A stretch of 64,000 bases of DNA from Sphagnum compactum (GCA_965153455.1 OZ234499.1:14318271-14382270), one strand, 5' to 3'. Shown: positions 37,137-50,083, counted from the first letter of the stretch. Translations and numbers: made by a program. The notes: generated by a model not told the origin, from the sequence alone.

Positions 37137-38520
37137 CTACCTATTCAAGTTTGAGAAGTTTCATGGTGGTCAATGGTGAGCCTCATTCCCCCTTTTTTAA
37201 AAACTTAAAAGAAGATTTTTCATCCAAGGATTAGGAGGTCCTCCCTCTAAAGGCTTTCCATGTTTTGGATGACTTCATATTGACTAAAATTCTTGGGCTA
37301 TATGTTAAATAGTGAAGACTGATATTTTGGTGCTCCCTCTCAATTAGAAACAAATTCTTTAGATTCAATTTCCCCCAAAAAAATTGTATTTATAAAGTTT
37401 TTTTTTTTTGGTAACCCTAAACCACAGCCAAACAATGTGGGATTAAAAAAATGAGGTGCTAGTAGGAACAGCTTAGGGAACACATTGGGAACAGACCAAA
37501 AAAGCCCAAAAAAAAATCCATCCCTTCCCCTGCCCCCAAAACCCAAAAGAAAAAAAATTTATTTAGCCCCCCTGAGCATTTTCATTGGTTGCATGAAATT
37601 TTTTTTATTTCCAAATAGTTTGTCACCATTTTCCAACTTGGACTAATTTGGGGATACTAATTGGGACAATTTGAAGTTTGCTCTAAAAACTAAGTGCCTA
37701 GTTTTTTAAGGGTAGTTGCTATAAGCTTGTAGCATTCTAAAACCCTAAACCCTAACCAAAATATGATTTTGACCGAAAGTCGGTTAAATACTTTCAAATC
37801 TGTTTTTTAGATTACTTGGTATCACATTGAAATAGGCATAAGGAACAAGCTTCTAATCAACAATATTTTTAAACCTTAAAGTAGAGTTGATGCTTCAAAA
37901 TGTGCCATTACTAGGTTTTATATTCAATGTCTTGAGTTTTAAAAAAAAATTAATATCCAATTCTATTAGGCTAAATCTGACCCACCTAAGGCTGGGTATA
38001 AATTTGCATAATTTCACCTTATGTTACAATTTTAAAAGTCATTATATAAATTGTGCCATATGACGAGTAAGATAAATCGAATCTATCTATGAAGGACGGT
38101 AGTTTGTTTTGTTTTGTGGTTATGAGATCCACCCACCTGGGATGCTTCAGATCGTGTTGTTCTTGGTGTCTTTGGAAAGCTCTCAACAAAGAGCGGTGGT
38201 GCATGGGCTTGGTTCCATGGCGTTTGGACTTGTGGTGCAAAAGTTCTTGAATATTGAGTGATTTCTTCACTCAAAATTAAATTAAATTTAAATTGTAGCT
38301 GAAAATTTCAAAGGAATTGGAATGTGCCCTTGGTGTTGTTGGAAAGAGCTTTGGTGAGCAGTATTTAATTAATGGAATTTATTTGGTAAGATTTGGATTC
38401 AGAAGGTGGGAGAGATATTGATTTTTAAGTGATTTATTTCTGCTGCTGAAAATTCAAATAAATTCCAAAAAACCAGGTTTTGGGTGGAAGGAAAAACCAG
38501 TTGAGGACGGGGTAACACTT
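37137..38520. other. Spacer, no gene recognised
   Basis: Short frames only, such as an 83-codon minus-strand frame at 38019-38270 with no recognisable domain. A telomere-type AAACCCTAAACCCTAA occurs near 37740. Confidence 0.55.
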
Positions 38521-38524
38521 GGGC

Positions 38525-38815
38525 CAACAAATGTGGTAGAATAAATAGGGCTTAGAAGGCTGGTATAAATAGGGGGATGTAGTTGGTATAATATGGGTAC
38601 AAGGTTGGTAGAAATAGGGGTATATACTTGGTGTAATAGGGCTTAGAAGGTTGAGGTATAAATAAATAGGGGTATGTATTTGGTACAGTATGGGTACAAG
38701 GTTTGTATAAATAGGGGTATATATTTGGTATAATAGGGGGTACAATGTTGGTATAAATAGGGGTATATACTTGATATAATAGGGTTACAAGGTTGGTATA
38801 ATCATGGTCAAATGT
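38525..38815. repeat. Tandem array, unit about 45-50 bp
   Basis: The phrases GGGTACAAGGTTGGTATAAAT, AGGGGTATATACTTGGTATAAT and GGGCTTAGAAGG recur about five or six times with variations. A single open frame of 103 codons on the minus strand (38434-38745) is a by-product of the array, rich in Tyr, Pro and Leu. Confidence 0.8.
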
Positions 38816-40639
38816 TGGGTAGGGTTAGCAATCATCTAACTAGTCCTATTTAAACAAGTAATGTGCTCTTGTAGACAATAATAAGTCACTTGTTGGGGAC
38901 ACCATTGAATGAAAAAAATTTACTGGAGTAAAAATTTGGAGAGAGTTATGATTGACAGGTCGATTATTGGTCTGAAGCTGTTTTTTTTTACTACATCTGT
39001 GCAATTGATGAGTAAGTTTTTAAGGCCCACCCATCAAAGCCCTCTGGCTAATGAAATCAATTTTCACGTTGAAGAGGCTTAAATAGCCATATTGAAGGGG
39101 CTTAAATAGCCATATTGAAGTGCTTAGATTGGACATTGAAGAGTTTTGCATTGTGAAGGGTACCCTCCATCCATGATTCCTGCTCAAGGTTGAATGCCAT
39201 AAATTTTTGCACCTGCCAAAAAATATTTTATCAATCATATCAACCCCAGCCAAAATTTGTCATTCAGCCTTTTTGTTTAACTCAATAAATAAACAAATTA
39301 ATTAATTTTAATTTTTTAAAATTTAAATGTTCATCTTTTGAGAGAGAGAGAGAGAGAGAGAGAGAGTCACTTGCAGGCCTTTCTTTCCTTAGGACATTAC
39401 ATTGATTTCTTTCCTCAACATATCAATTGGCTAAAGATCCTGCACTCAATGTGAATATTATTGTTGTCAACTCCCTTCCCCCTTTACCCCTCTTTCCCCT
39501 AATGGCTTATCTTTACTAGATCTTCACTTTGACTAATACACATCATAGTAGTCTACAAAATATGGGTTTGACTAGCATTCATGGCAACAATGTTTTTTTT
39601 TTTTTTTTTTTTTAATTTCTTTATTTTTGGGTTGTGGAGCAATTTTTTTTGACATATTTTACAAAATACCCATGTAGAAAAAAAAAAAAAAAACATGGCC
39701 TTACATAGTTCATGAGGTTTCAAAAAAAAATTTAAATCACCAGCATTCCTACAGCGAAGTTGTAGCAGGTAGCCAAAATATTTAACAAAAGGATTCTAAA
39801 ATTTTCTTACTTTCATATTTGGTGGTCTATATATAGACAAATATGGCTAAATCTTCTTGTGGGTGATTTGCCAGTTTGGTTGGCTACATCACAAAATTGG
39901 AAAGAAAAAAAAGCCCAGTGTTTATTTCCTTGGAAGAAAGGAAGGTCTTTGTTTAGTGTTTGTTTCTTATTGGCCCATGATTCTAGAGCTGATTGGGTAC
40001 TTCATTGATGCTTAGGTACTTAGTTAGCTGATGATTGGGTTCAACTCTCTAGTAAAACCCCCCCCCCCTCCCTTCCCTTAAATTGCAAGGGTGTCTTGGA
40101 TAGACTTTCATGACCAAAAGTGCAATTTTGAACATGATCCAAGAAGTGGATTATGTGTAGGATAAGGGCTGATAAGAGGGGCCCTTTAAGTACCCTTTTG
40201 GAACCCTTTTTTTTCAAACCCATTTTACCAACCTACCAACCCCATTCTAGAGCTTTCAAACCCTCTTCCCCTTCCTGCATTTTTGGTGGGGTGGGCCCAA
40301 CACTTTAGGGTCAAGTGTCTCCAGGAGCGATGCGCACAGCTCCATTTTCAATATCATTGCTCGTTCCAATGTGAGTTCCATTGTGCCATCACCTTCGCTT
40401 GTTTCAATGTGAGTTCCATCGCACCATCACCATCGTCTATGTCTCCAAGTACATTTTACACCTTACCCCTTTTTGTTAGTTTTTTTCTTTTTCTTTTACT
40501 TTGCATTGTGCTACAGAAAATGACAACAAGTAGTCACTTGTCGTTGTTTTCCTCTTTGTGTTGCCCTTGTACAAAAGACAATGACACGTAATTGCGTTGT
40601 TTGTCGTCGTCTTTTATGCGTTGCTAAAAAGGTTTTGAT
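38816..40639. other. Spacer with microsatellites, no gene recognised
   Basis: A 22-24-base phrase containing GGCTTAAATAGCCATATTGAAG is directly duplicated at 39076-39120. A (GA)n tract lies at 39338-39366, T runs at 39591-39615, an A run at 39679-39694 and a C run near 40058. A 102-codon frame at 40283-40591 is unrecognised. Confidence 0.5.
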
Positions 40640-41400
40640 ATGCAATACCCTTATCATTTAAAAAAGATGGTGGGGTGCAATACCGTCATCATGATTACAT
40701 TAAACTTGCTAAATATCTTTGTTAGATTTTTTTGTAATCTCTGTTCCAAACCCAAATCATGCACCTCAAGAAGTTCCCCTTCCAATGCAAGATGAACATG
40801 GAGATGCAATGGAAGAGAATGAATGGGTTCATGAAGGCCAAAAAGGTGTTGCAAGGTGAATGCATGCACTAGTTCTTATACAGTCAAATGGTGTTTCATA
40901 AACACTTGGACCAAACACATGGCCTTCAAAAACAACTAAGTAGATCCAAACATCTATATATTCATCCTAGGGGTCTTAAGCGACAAGACCACACTTTTAT
41001 GAATGTTTATATTTTGAACAACCCACATGCAAGGCAAAAATGGAATGAAAAAAAGGCCTTTGATCAAGTTTTTTTCAATGAAATCTAATTGGGATGAGCT
41101 TCAAACCCAAGCACAACAAATGCAAAAGGTACAACAGTCTTTGTTAGTATGTTTAACCTCTGATATGTTGTTAGGCATCATTGGCATTCTAACATGGGGG
41201 TGGGGTTCATCCCACAAAGTGCATGGACACAATTTGAAAAAAATGACAACTTTTTTGAAACAATTTTAACAAACAAAGTCACTGATGCAAAACTTTTCAA
41301 AATTACATGGGGTGCTCAAAATTGGACATCAAAATCTAATAAGTGCAATTGAACAAATGAAATGGATGCAATATCAAAATATCACAATTTAGAAATTATT
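40640..41400 (+). mobile_element. Transposon-ORF relic related to the 10.7-12.8 kb family
   Basis: Broken frames on the plus strand read FHKHLDQTHGLQKQLSRSKH near 40890, then QDHTFMNVYILNNPHARQKW near 40985, then WDELQTQAQQMQKVQQSLL near 41090, and TDAKLFKITWGAQ near 41283 in a shifted frame. From memory these phrases are typical of a transposon-encoded protein of non-seed plants and seem to be the N-terminal or middle part of the family seen at 10674-12750. Stops and frame shifts separate the pieces, so it is not functional. Confidence 0.4.
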
Positions 41401-41603
41401 CATGGATGGTACATGTTTGCATACTTAAATTGTTTTTTTTATTAACATTATTTGCATCTTTTAAGTGGAAGTTAATTTGTTTTAATGTTTTTTTGTGTTC
41501 GGCTTTGAAGTACAACAAAGGAAGCTTTTGTGGCCGATGCAATTTAACTTATGTTTGAACATTGTCAATTGTTCACTCATCATCATATAGCAAAAGTTAT
41601 AGT

Positions 41604-42925
41604 CACTACTACAATTCATGGTTTTTTAAAAGGTTCAAATTGAATAACTTGTCATTTTGACTAATGGGCATGTACATTTTGACTAAAGGCCAAGAGCTTG
41701 AATGACACATGTATTTGTTAACTGATCAACTTGATTATAATGGTTCATTTAACTAGATACAAATAGTCAAGTTGTACAACCTTAGTCAAAATGGCCAATG
41801 GTCATTAGTCAAATTAAACATTTAATCAAAATGGCCAATGACCTTTAATAAAAATGACCATGGTTATTAATCAAGTTGAACATTTAATCAAAATGGCCAA
41901 TGATCTTTAGTCAAATACAACATGGTTTACTACTTTATGAATCTACCTCCTGCCTAGTCATCCACCTATTTACTTAGCTACTTACTCACCTATTACACAC
42001 CCACCTACCTTTTATTTACTTACTTTCTCACCTACCTACCTACATACTTACCTATATGTTTCACTTTCATACAACCTACATATTTACTTACCCACCTACC
42101 AACATATTATTTACTTCCTATCCACTCACTTACCTACCTAATTTTAGTTACTAGGTGTAACCATTATGTTTAGCCATTAGTTTAAGTTGTTCAGTTTAGC
42201 CACTAGGTTCAACAATTAATTTAAGTCGTTCAATTTAAGCACTAAATTTAACCATTAGTTTAAGTCATTGAATCTAACCATTAATTTAAATCGCTGAATT
42301 TAGCCACTAGGTTTAGCCATTAATTTAAGTTGGTGAATTTAACCATTAGTTATCACCTAGGTTTAGCCATTATGTTTAATGATGTGAAATAAACATGTGA
42401 AATAAAAAACTTGATAAAAATTAAACACCTTTGATGGTGTAATCCATTAGTAAGCACTTGGTTTATCATTGTGAAAGTTTGGGGTTCAATTGCTTATACT
42501 TACAACCTATGTGCATGTTTAAAAGGCTAGGGTAGGTAGGTTAGACTAAGGTATTTCGGTGAGGTTAGGTAGGTTAGGTTAGGTTATTTAAGTTAAGCTA
42601 GGCTAGCACCTACTTACCTAAGTGCATTTTTCAAACTACCTAAACTTATTTATTACCTACTTACCTACCTATTAATTTTTTAAATAATAATCCAAAAAAT
42701 GATTTGAATTTAGGTATAAAATTGACCTAGTCAAATGGTCACTATCTATTAGTCGAATAGTCAGTCATTTTGCCAGTCACTTTGTTAGTCAAAATGACAA
42801 GGTTCAATTTAACTACTTAATCATGTAGGACATGGTCAAAACGACTTGTCCAGATTAATAGGGTGGTTTTTTTTACACCTATCACTTTTGGTATTTTTTT
42901 ACTAGAAAACCCAATTATAGTAGTG
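41604..42925 (+). mobile_element. CACTA-ended non-autonomous element, 1322 bp, with AGT target duplication
   Basis: The left end reads CACTACTACAATTCATGG and the right end AATTATAGTAGTG, a terminal inverted repeat CACTACTA(C/T)AATT. The bases immediately outside are AGT on both sides (41601-41603 and 42926-42928), a 3-bp duplication as CACTA (EnSpm) elements make. The interior holds phrases like GTCAAAATGGCCAATG, a long TACC/CTAC-rich stretch (41930-42140), TTTAACCATTAG-type repeats (42150-42370), the tRNA-like segment at 42425-42540 and the TTTACACCTATCA tail. It carries no transposase. It is a relative of the element at 3260-4182. Confidence 0.75.
42425..42540 (+). repeat. tRNA-like segment (Pol III A/B-box-like), copy 2
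   Basis: It contains GGTGTAATCCATTAGTAAGC (A-box-like) and GGGGTTCAATTGC (B-box-like) with tRNA-like spacing. The intervening CACTTGGTTTATCATTGTG is nearly identical to copy 1 at 3855-3970. Downstream, CTATGTGCATG and AAAAGGCTAGGGTAGG are also shared. I read it as tRNA-derived sequence carried inside a DNA transposon. Confidence 0.4.
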
Positions 42926-42928
42926 AGT

Positions 42929-44929
42929 AGCTGCAACAAATTATCACACCAATACGGGCATTGCATTTAGTTCATCCTTCAAATGAATAATCGTAGTCAA
43001 ACTTGTAACGAGGTTTTAGTGCATGTACCCACCATTTTTGTATTGAACCATTGTAGCTTAACTTAACATGAAATCTTTTTGTCACCATCATTTTTGTAGT
43101 ATATTGGTTACTTGAACATTTTTGTATCAATCCACTTATTTTAATTTTGAAATCTAATTTTGGGATTTATAGATTTTCGGATCACTTTATGCCATGTTGC
43201 ACACAATACCCCCATCCATCATGAATGGATTACATTTACCATAAACCAAATGGGCAATAACTTCATCTAATAATGTTAACACATTTTGTGGCCATACTAA
43301 AGCATTTAAGCAATACCTTCATGAATGCAAGTTGAAGGTCAATATTAAAATGATTGATTATGCAATACTCTCAATAACTGTGTCATGAAATACCCATAGA
43401 ATAACTTCAAAAAAAAATGTATTTTAATACTTTTATATAATTATATTCCCCACCTTCATGAAATGACCCCTTGGTGCATAAACCAATTTGTCTATGTAAG
43501 TATTACACACTTTTGATCTTTTGTTGTCCATGGTTTGGGTTTTCCATGAAGCCCCTTAAATTTGCAATACCCACGTCGTAACTAACCCATGTTCATGTTA
43601 CATTACCCTCATCTAAACTTTTGTTTAATAATTGTTTCAAATAGACAAAGTGGACATTGGGTTTAAAGTAACCTTTTTGCAGCATTTATATTATTGTCAT
43701 GGAATATTTTTAACATGAATTTATGTATTCACATACACACATATATAAGAAGGTCCTTGTTTTTCTTTTCTCATTCATCTACTAAAGGAAAGGAGAATGA
43801 AAGTGATTCCATGGCAAAAGTATGGACGATATAAACCTTCCCACTTGTTTTGTTTACATTTGTTTAAAGGTTAGGGTTTTTCCCCCCAAATTTGATTTAT
43901 AGCACAAATTTTATTGGTATTTATATAAAATTGTTTCATATTTTTATTACAATTATGTATCCAATGTTTATAGTTTGTACACAATTTAGGGTTAAACAAA
44001 AATAATTCAAAAATTAGGTTTAGCACTTAGTTGTAAAAAATTTGTTAAAATTTAGCATTGACGTTATGCAACCAATTTTTGTGTTTATTTAATTCAGGGT
44101 CAATTGAGGGTCAATGTAGGGATTTTTTGTTGCATAAAAAGGTTTTAACTTTACATTTTAAGGTTCATTTGTATAGGTTTGCTTAGTTTTTGAAATTTAA
44201 GCATATGCATCCATTAGGTTGTAATGTCTACATAATTTATGATTTTATGCAACAAAATTTTCAAATTAAGTTTCTTGGTCATTTATACGAAATTGTTTAG
44301 TTTTAAAAAAAGGGTTAAGGTTCCATTAATTCAAATGTTTACATAATTTAGGGTTGATGCAATTGATTGTGTAGGAATTATGTTGACATAAACTTGAACA
44401 TTTGTATTAGATATTGACGATGTGGGTGTTGTAGTTTCCTAAATTTTTTGGTTGCCTTAACCTAGGTCGTGGATGAGAAAATATTTGCAATACTTGCATC
44501 TTCCAACCTTTCTATGAACTTTAAATATAATTGGTAATAAAAATGATATGGGAATTCTAAGGACTTAGGTTATTTGCATTCCAATTTTGTAATAGGTGCT
44601 TCATCTCAACATGAGGGTATTACGGAAACTTAGTCCATCAAGTTATTCAAGTCTCATCACATCATGATTGGTCCAATGTATACAATACCTTTAGCCATAC
44701 TTTTGCCATTGTGATGAAAAATTAAAATATATATATATATATGCAATACTTACATTTGATGCATAAAATCATGGCTGGATTTTTTTATGTTTTAGGTAAT
44801 ACCCAAATGTTTTGCATAAAATATCCATCATTAATGATTAAAAAAATATGATGACAATTTTGAATTTTGTTATAATTAGAAGAAAAATTAAAAAATTGGA
44901 CTCATGATTTTTTTAATATAATATAATAT
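42929..44929. other. AT-rich spacer, no gene recognised
   Basis: No frame of useful length or similarity is present. A (TA)n run lies near 44726-44742. Confidence 0.6.
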
Positions 44930-45800
44930 TTTACAACAAGAAAAAAACAATAAAATTGTAGAAGGAGAAATAAATTTAGCCAAAAGATAAAAGTTTAGCC
45001 AAGAAGATATATAAGTTTTGCTAAAAGATAAAAGTTTAACAAAAAGAAATAGAGGTTTTATCAAGAAACAAAAAATTTGCCAAGAAGAGATAAAAGTTTA
45101 ACCAATAAGAAATACAAGTTTAACCAAAAAGAGATATAATTTTGCCAAGAAATAAAAGTTTAACCAAAAGAGATAAAAATTTAGCTAGTAAGAAATATAG
45201 GTTTTGCCAAAAGATATAAGTTTAGCCAAGAATAGATAAAGGTTTTTCCAAAAAATAAAAGTTTAACCAAGAAGAGATAGAAGTTTAGTTAAGAAGAAAT
45301 ATAAGTTTAACCAAGAAAAGATATTAGTTTAGGCAACAAGATATAAAAGTTTAGCCAAAAAGAAATACAGGTTTTACCAAGAGATAGAAGTTTAGCCCAT
45401 AAAAGATAGAAATTTAACCAATAAAAGATATAGGTTTTACTAAGAGATAAAAGTTTAACCAAAAAAAGATAGAAGTTTAGCCAATAAGAGATATAAATTT
45501 AGCCAATAAGAAATGTAGGTTTTACTAAGAGAAAAAAATTTAGCCAAAAAGATATATAGGTTTGCCAAAGATAATTTTTTTGCCAATAAGAGATAAAAGT
45601 GTTGCCAAGAGATAAAAATTTAGTTAAGAAGAGATAAGAATTTTGCTAAAAGATAGAAATTTAGCCAAGAATATATAAGAGTTTTGCCAAAAGATAAAAT
45701 TTAGCTAAAAAAAGATAGGATTTTTGCCGAGAAATAAAAGTTTAGCCAAGAGGAAATAAAAGTTTAGCTTAGAATAAATATATGTTTTGCCAAAAAAACT
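44930..45800 (+). repeat. Long A-rich imperfect tandem array, unit about 22-27 bp
   Basis: Phrases AAAAGTTTAGCCAAGAAGAGA and TATAAGTTTTGCCAAAAGAT recur dozens of times with substitutions and small indels. The plus strand is purine-biased. No open reading frame is maintained through it. Confidence 0.8.
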
Positions 45801-45879
45801 AAAACAAACACACCCAAACTAACTGACTTTGTTAGTTATTTCAAGCTTCAAGACAAAAAAAAAAAGGCTTCAGGATAAT

Positions 45880-46130
45880 GCCAAGACACCATAGAAACCA
45901 TTAAAACTTTAGAACACCATAGAAACCATTAAAACTTTAGAACACCATGGAAATCATGAGGACGATGGAACAACATGGAAATCAGGATTTTGGGACACAC
46001 ATGGTAACAATGGGACAACATGGAAATCATCAAAACAGTGGGACAACAACATGAAAATTAGGACTACGGGACAAACATGGTAATAACTCGGGACAACATG
46101 GAAATCAAGATAGTGCCACGCCATGGCAAC
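45880..46130. repeat. Short degenerate tandem array
   Basis: Phrases AACACCATAGAAACCATTAAAACTTTAG (twice) and then GGGACAACATGGAAATCA recur about nine times in total with variable spacers. It follows directly after the 44930-45800 array. Confidence 0.65.
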
Positions 46131-46551
46131 ACATATAATGCACAAGTTTAATCGTTTTGATATTGGTAGCAACATCACCAACACACCTCTAAAACGAAGT
46201 TACAACACATGAAAATAACAAAAAAAATAGTGCATTGACCATTCTGTTGAAGTTTTGGAAATCCAGAATTGCTTCAAATTTTGTATGTCCCTTTTCATCA
46301 TCGAGGCATTTTACAACTTGTTAGTTTATTGGGAACCCTAAACTACTACACAAAACAAACGTTTTCAACATCACAAGTGGTTAATGGTTATTTAAATCAA
46401 AAGCAATGTAAATGCATGAAAAACAATAAACAACAAACAAACCAAAACAAGTGTCATTTTGCCTTCCACCTTTGAACTTTATGGAACTGTTGACATTTCA
46501 CAACAAACTTCTTTTGCATTCTACACCCTTCAACACAACACCCAATTAATC

Positions 46552-48300
46552 CTATTCAAATAAACTAAATTCTAAAAGTAGTTTTTCATTCTTTGTAAGC
46601 AAAACGTTTTCAACATCCAAGTATTCTTTCATCAACTTGACCAATGGACTAGACACACATCCCAATCTAGGGTCACCAGGCAATTTTTTCATGATCAAAA
46701 TGAACTTTTCCAAATTTTGAATGCTTAGATGATAATGTATCAAACTTGTGATAATTTCGGCCATACTGAAAATCCTTTCAGTTTCAATCGGCGAACCTAC
46801 AATTCCCAAAATTTGTCTTGCCAAAAAACTTATAATTGGGAATTGTTGGTCATGTTCTGCCCACCAACTGAAAGGATTGAAAGTTTTAGTTGGCACTGCA
46901 GTTTGTCTATAAAGTGACAATTCAACTTTAAAAAGCCCCATGGTAGTTTTTTTAGTTGAAACCGTTAATCCAAAAACACCCAATTTAGATGTACCAAGAT
47001 CCAAAGGTTCAACAAGAATGGTTTCAGAGTCAAACTATCATAAACAATTAACAACAATGGCATCAAAATCATGTGGTCATATTTTGCTACAATTGGCATT
47101 GCCACCTCAAGTCCCACATAATCTTAAATCAATTGTAGATTCTTAAAACGTGCGTCCAACATAAGGACCAACATGTTGTGTGCACTTTGAAGCTACAATG
47201 AAAATGCAAAAGCCATAAATGGCTTCAACACAATAATCACTTTAGATTTCATAAGATAGCCAAAATGCTGCAATTTAGAATCAAAATCTCCAACATGCAA
47301 GTAAAGAAAATCAACAAATTTGTAGACAACAAACTTAACCACATAAACTCAATGCTAAAAACATCAAGATAGATTTCACATCCAATCAACCACATACATA
47401 CTTGCATTGGAACAATCATTGCAAAATTGTGATTTTCCATCTTACAACACATACTTACGACGGCAACAATTGCATTAGACAACAACCAATACCCTTGGGA
47501 TTGGTTCAACATGCATTGTGTGACCATTGAAGTAAGCACTTCATTGATTTTCTCTGCCATAACCCATATTTGTGGGGTAGGAGTTTTTTTTTGCAAACCA
47601 AATGTTTGCCTTAAATCACACAAATGTCAAATGGCATCTTTAAACTCAAATGTTTCTTTTAAAAAAAGACTTTGGAGGCAAATCTAGTTGTCACAAGTGT
47701 CTTTAACTTCTGGGGGCGAAGAGATGCATCTCTGCAAGCTCTTGCCCAATCTTGCATGCCCTTTTCACTTTTCTTTATTCATGTTATAATTTTTACAATG
47801 ATGCATGCGCATCTTTTGTTCACACCTCTCTCATGGAAGCACAAACTTTTAGATCATTAATGGCATACATGTAACACTTGGACAAAACATGCCTAATTGT
47901 CGGGATATGGTTGTGGCAATATCAATGGAACACAAACACAATGTTTGTCAAAACATTGTGTCTGTGTTCATGTTGGCGCCTTAATCCTTCACATATCACC
48001 TTATCATATAAATAAAATGGAGTAAGTAGATCCTCCAATTGCCATGATAGCCCTTGTTGTCTCATGAACCTCAAAAATCTCGACAATAACATGACAAGGA
48101 GCCCATTGTTTGTTAATATAATTGACCAGCAAAGCAAATGTGTCAAATCCACCACGTGACATCCAAAGATCAAACGTGGCAATAATTGTGGTGGCTTTAA
48201 CAAAGGCATGAAGAACATGGGTTTTCATGGTTTTCTTGACCATGTCAAGTATTACCTCATTACATAATTGTCGCTTGTTTGGAAATGTGACCTCCCACAT
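46552..48300 (-). mobile_element. Decayed hAT-family transposase
   Basis: Read on the minus strand. The N-terminal part (48300-48004) includes ATFDLWMSRGGFDTFALLVN, typical of the RNase-H-like core of plant hAT transposases. The C-terminal frame (47004-46552) includes FPIISFLARQILGIVGSPIE followed by TERIFS, the hAT dimerisation domain. The middle (about 47900-47010) has stops and frame shifts, with only fragments such as a frame at 47249-47623. Terminal inverted repeats and the 8-bp duplication expected for hAT were not found. It cannot encode a working transposase. Confidence 0.8.
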
Positions 48301-48739
48301 TGGCGAAGGATTAACCTCTTAAGCCAAATGTTTTTAGTGGAGTTCAAAAGGTGGTACCCTTTGGCAATATATAAACACAAATCTTCCAATAACTGATGTT
48401 GGGCAAGGTTAGAACTCTTATAAAGGATTCTAGAGTTGAAAAAACTAACAATGGAATGGGATGTTGGAATTTTCCGTTTCTTGGAAGACTACTAGGCATG
48501 AGCTGAGACAGTGGCATCAACAACTTTTGCTCTAGTACAGGTTCAACATAGGATAATGTTTAATAGAAACATGCTTGCTCATTGTTGTTGTTCCATGCAC
48601 TTTATTATAAATGACAAGACCTTCGTTACAAAAGGAGTTGTTGTTGTTGAATGTCAATTTCAATTTATAACACCTCATTTTCAGTTAGCTCCCTTTTAGC
48701 ATCCAACTCAATCATGAACTCAGACCGAAAGCCATTGTC
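48301..48739. other. Spacer, possible 5' remnant of the hAT relic
   Basis: It lies upstream of the hAT core on the minus strand and may include its decayed N-terminal coding part, but I see no zinc-finger pattern. No other gene. Confidence 0.4.
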
Positions 48740-50080
48740 TACCTAGTAGAAATTGGCCAAAAGGTAACCACTTTATTTGCGACAAGTTAATTAATTAATT
48801 AATCTATATTTTATTCATTAATTAATTGGTTTTTATTATTAGTGAATTAATTAGTTAGTTAGTTATTTAGTCACTTACGTACTTAAATATATAATTTACA
48901 AAAATTAAAATGAGGATAAGAATTTGGGATAAATTTTTTAGTTGCAAGTAGTTTGCACATAAAAATGTTTAGTCGCAAATTACTTGCAACTAAAAAGTTT
49001 ATTTGGGTGCAATCATGGTAACACTTACCACATCAAGTGTAATCAGTGCTTGATGTTCCATGTTATTGAAAATGTAGTTTAATTTCATGTTGAAATTGTA
49101 GGATTTACTTATATGATAACATTCATAATATATATCATGGGAACTTGTGAATAAATTTGAAATCAATCAAATGAATAAAAGATTATGGAAAAAATATATA
49201 AAACATTGTAACTAATGTTTTTAAGCAATAAAAGGACATGTTTAATGCAAGGCTTATCAAAATATTATAAAGAAAATTATCATGATTTAAAAAATAAATT
49301 GAAACCTTTTATGGAATATTCCAAAAATAAAGCAATCCGAAAAGTAGTCCCAAAGGGGCGGGTGTGGCTCATGTTATTGTGTTTGCACCCATTCCATATG
49401 TTTTGACTTTCATTCTCATCTTGAAAATTATATAAACAAGGTGTTTTGTTTTACATTTTCATATTAAAAAACATGGGCATATGGGATGAACTAATCAAAG
49501 AGGCTTAACCCAAAATAAAATATAAATATTCATGTATTTACACCTAACTACCTACGTCCCTAACTTACCTACCTAAGTACGTATTCGGCTTAGGTAAGTA
49601 AATAGGTCCTATTTAGATATGTTTTTAGCCTAGATGGGTAGGTAGGTAGGTAGTTAATTGACCTACGTACTTAAATATTGATTTAAATTTATGTTGGAAA
49701 AATTCAATTAATATGCCACATGACAAATTTTCATTGCACCATGTGTCACAATCTAAAACCATCCAAGCATAAAAATTAAATGTTTTAGATTATTTCAAAA
49801 TTATAATAAAAACATTTTTAATTATTAAAAGTTGGGACATGTGGCAACACATAACTTGGTCCCACTGTTCACCAAAAAAATCAAATGCATTTGAGTTGCA
49901 AGCTACAATACGTAAGATGCATTTTGTTGATTTTTTTTTTCATCCAAAATTCCTTGTCATTTGGAATTAACGTCACATGTGACTTGTTCAATGCAACTAT
50001 TAAAATTTTAGTTAAAAATGTCCCTGCAACTAAAAATTAGTTACAAATACCAGTTGCAAAATGATTGTTTTCTATTAGTG
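48740..50080. mobile_element. Non-autonomous element with CACTA-like inverted ends
   Basis: The left end reads TACCTAGTAGAAATTGG and the right end, reverse-complemented, CACTAATAGAAAACAATC. The triplet GTC flanks both sides (48737-48739 and 50081-50083). Subterminal stretches also answer each other: GCGACAAG and TTGCAACTAAAAAG on the left, TGCAACTAAAAATTAG and CAGTTGCAAAATG on the right. The interior has TACCTACGT-rich stretches (49545-49680) like those in the other CACTA-ended elements but not the tRNA-like segment. No transposase. Confidence 0.45.
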
Positions 50081-50083
50081 GTC

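Noticed and set aside
38434-38745. A 103-codon minus-strand frame rich in Tyr, Pro and Ile.
   Set aside because: It runs through a tandem array and has no similarity to a known protein.
47922-48218. A second minus-strand frame overlapping the hAT core.
   Set aside because: It is a shifted frame of the recognisable hAT sequence at 48004-48300. Only a short piece near its end might belong to the decayed protein.
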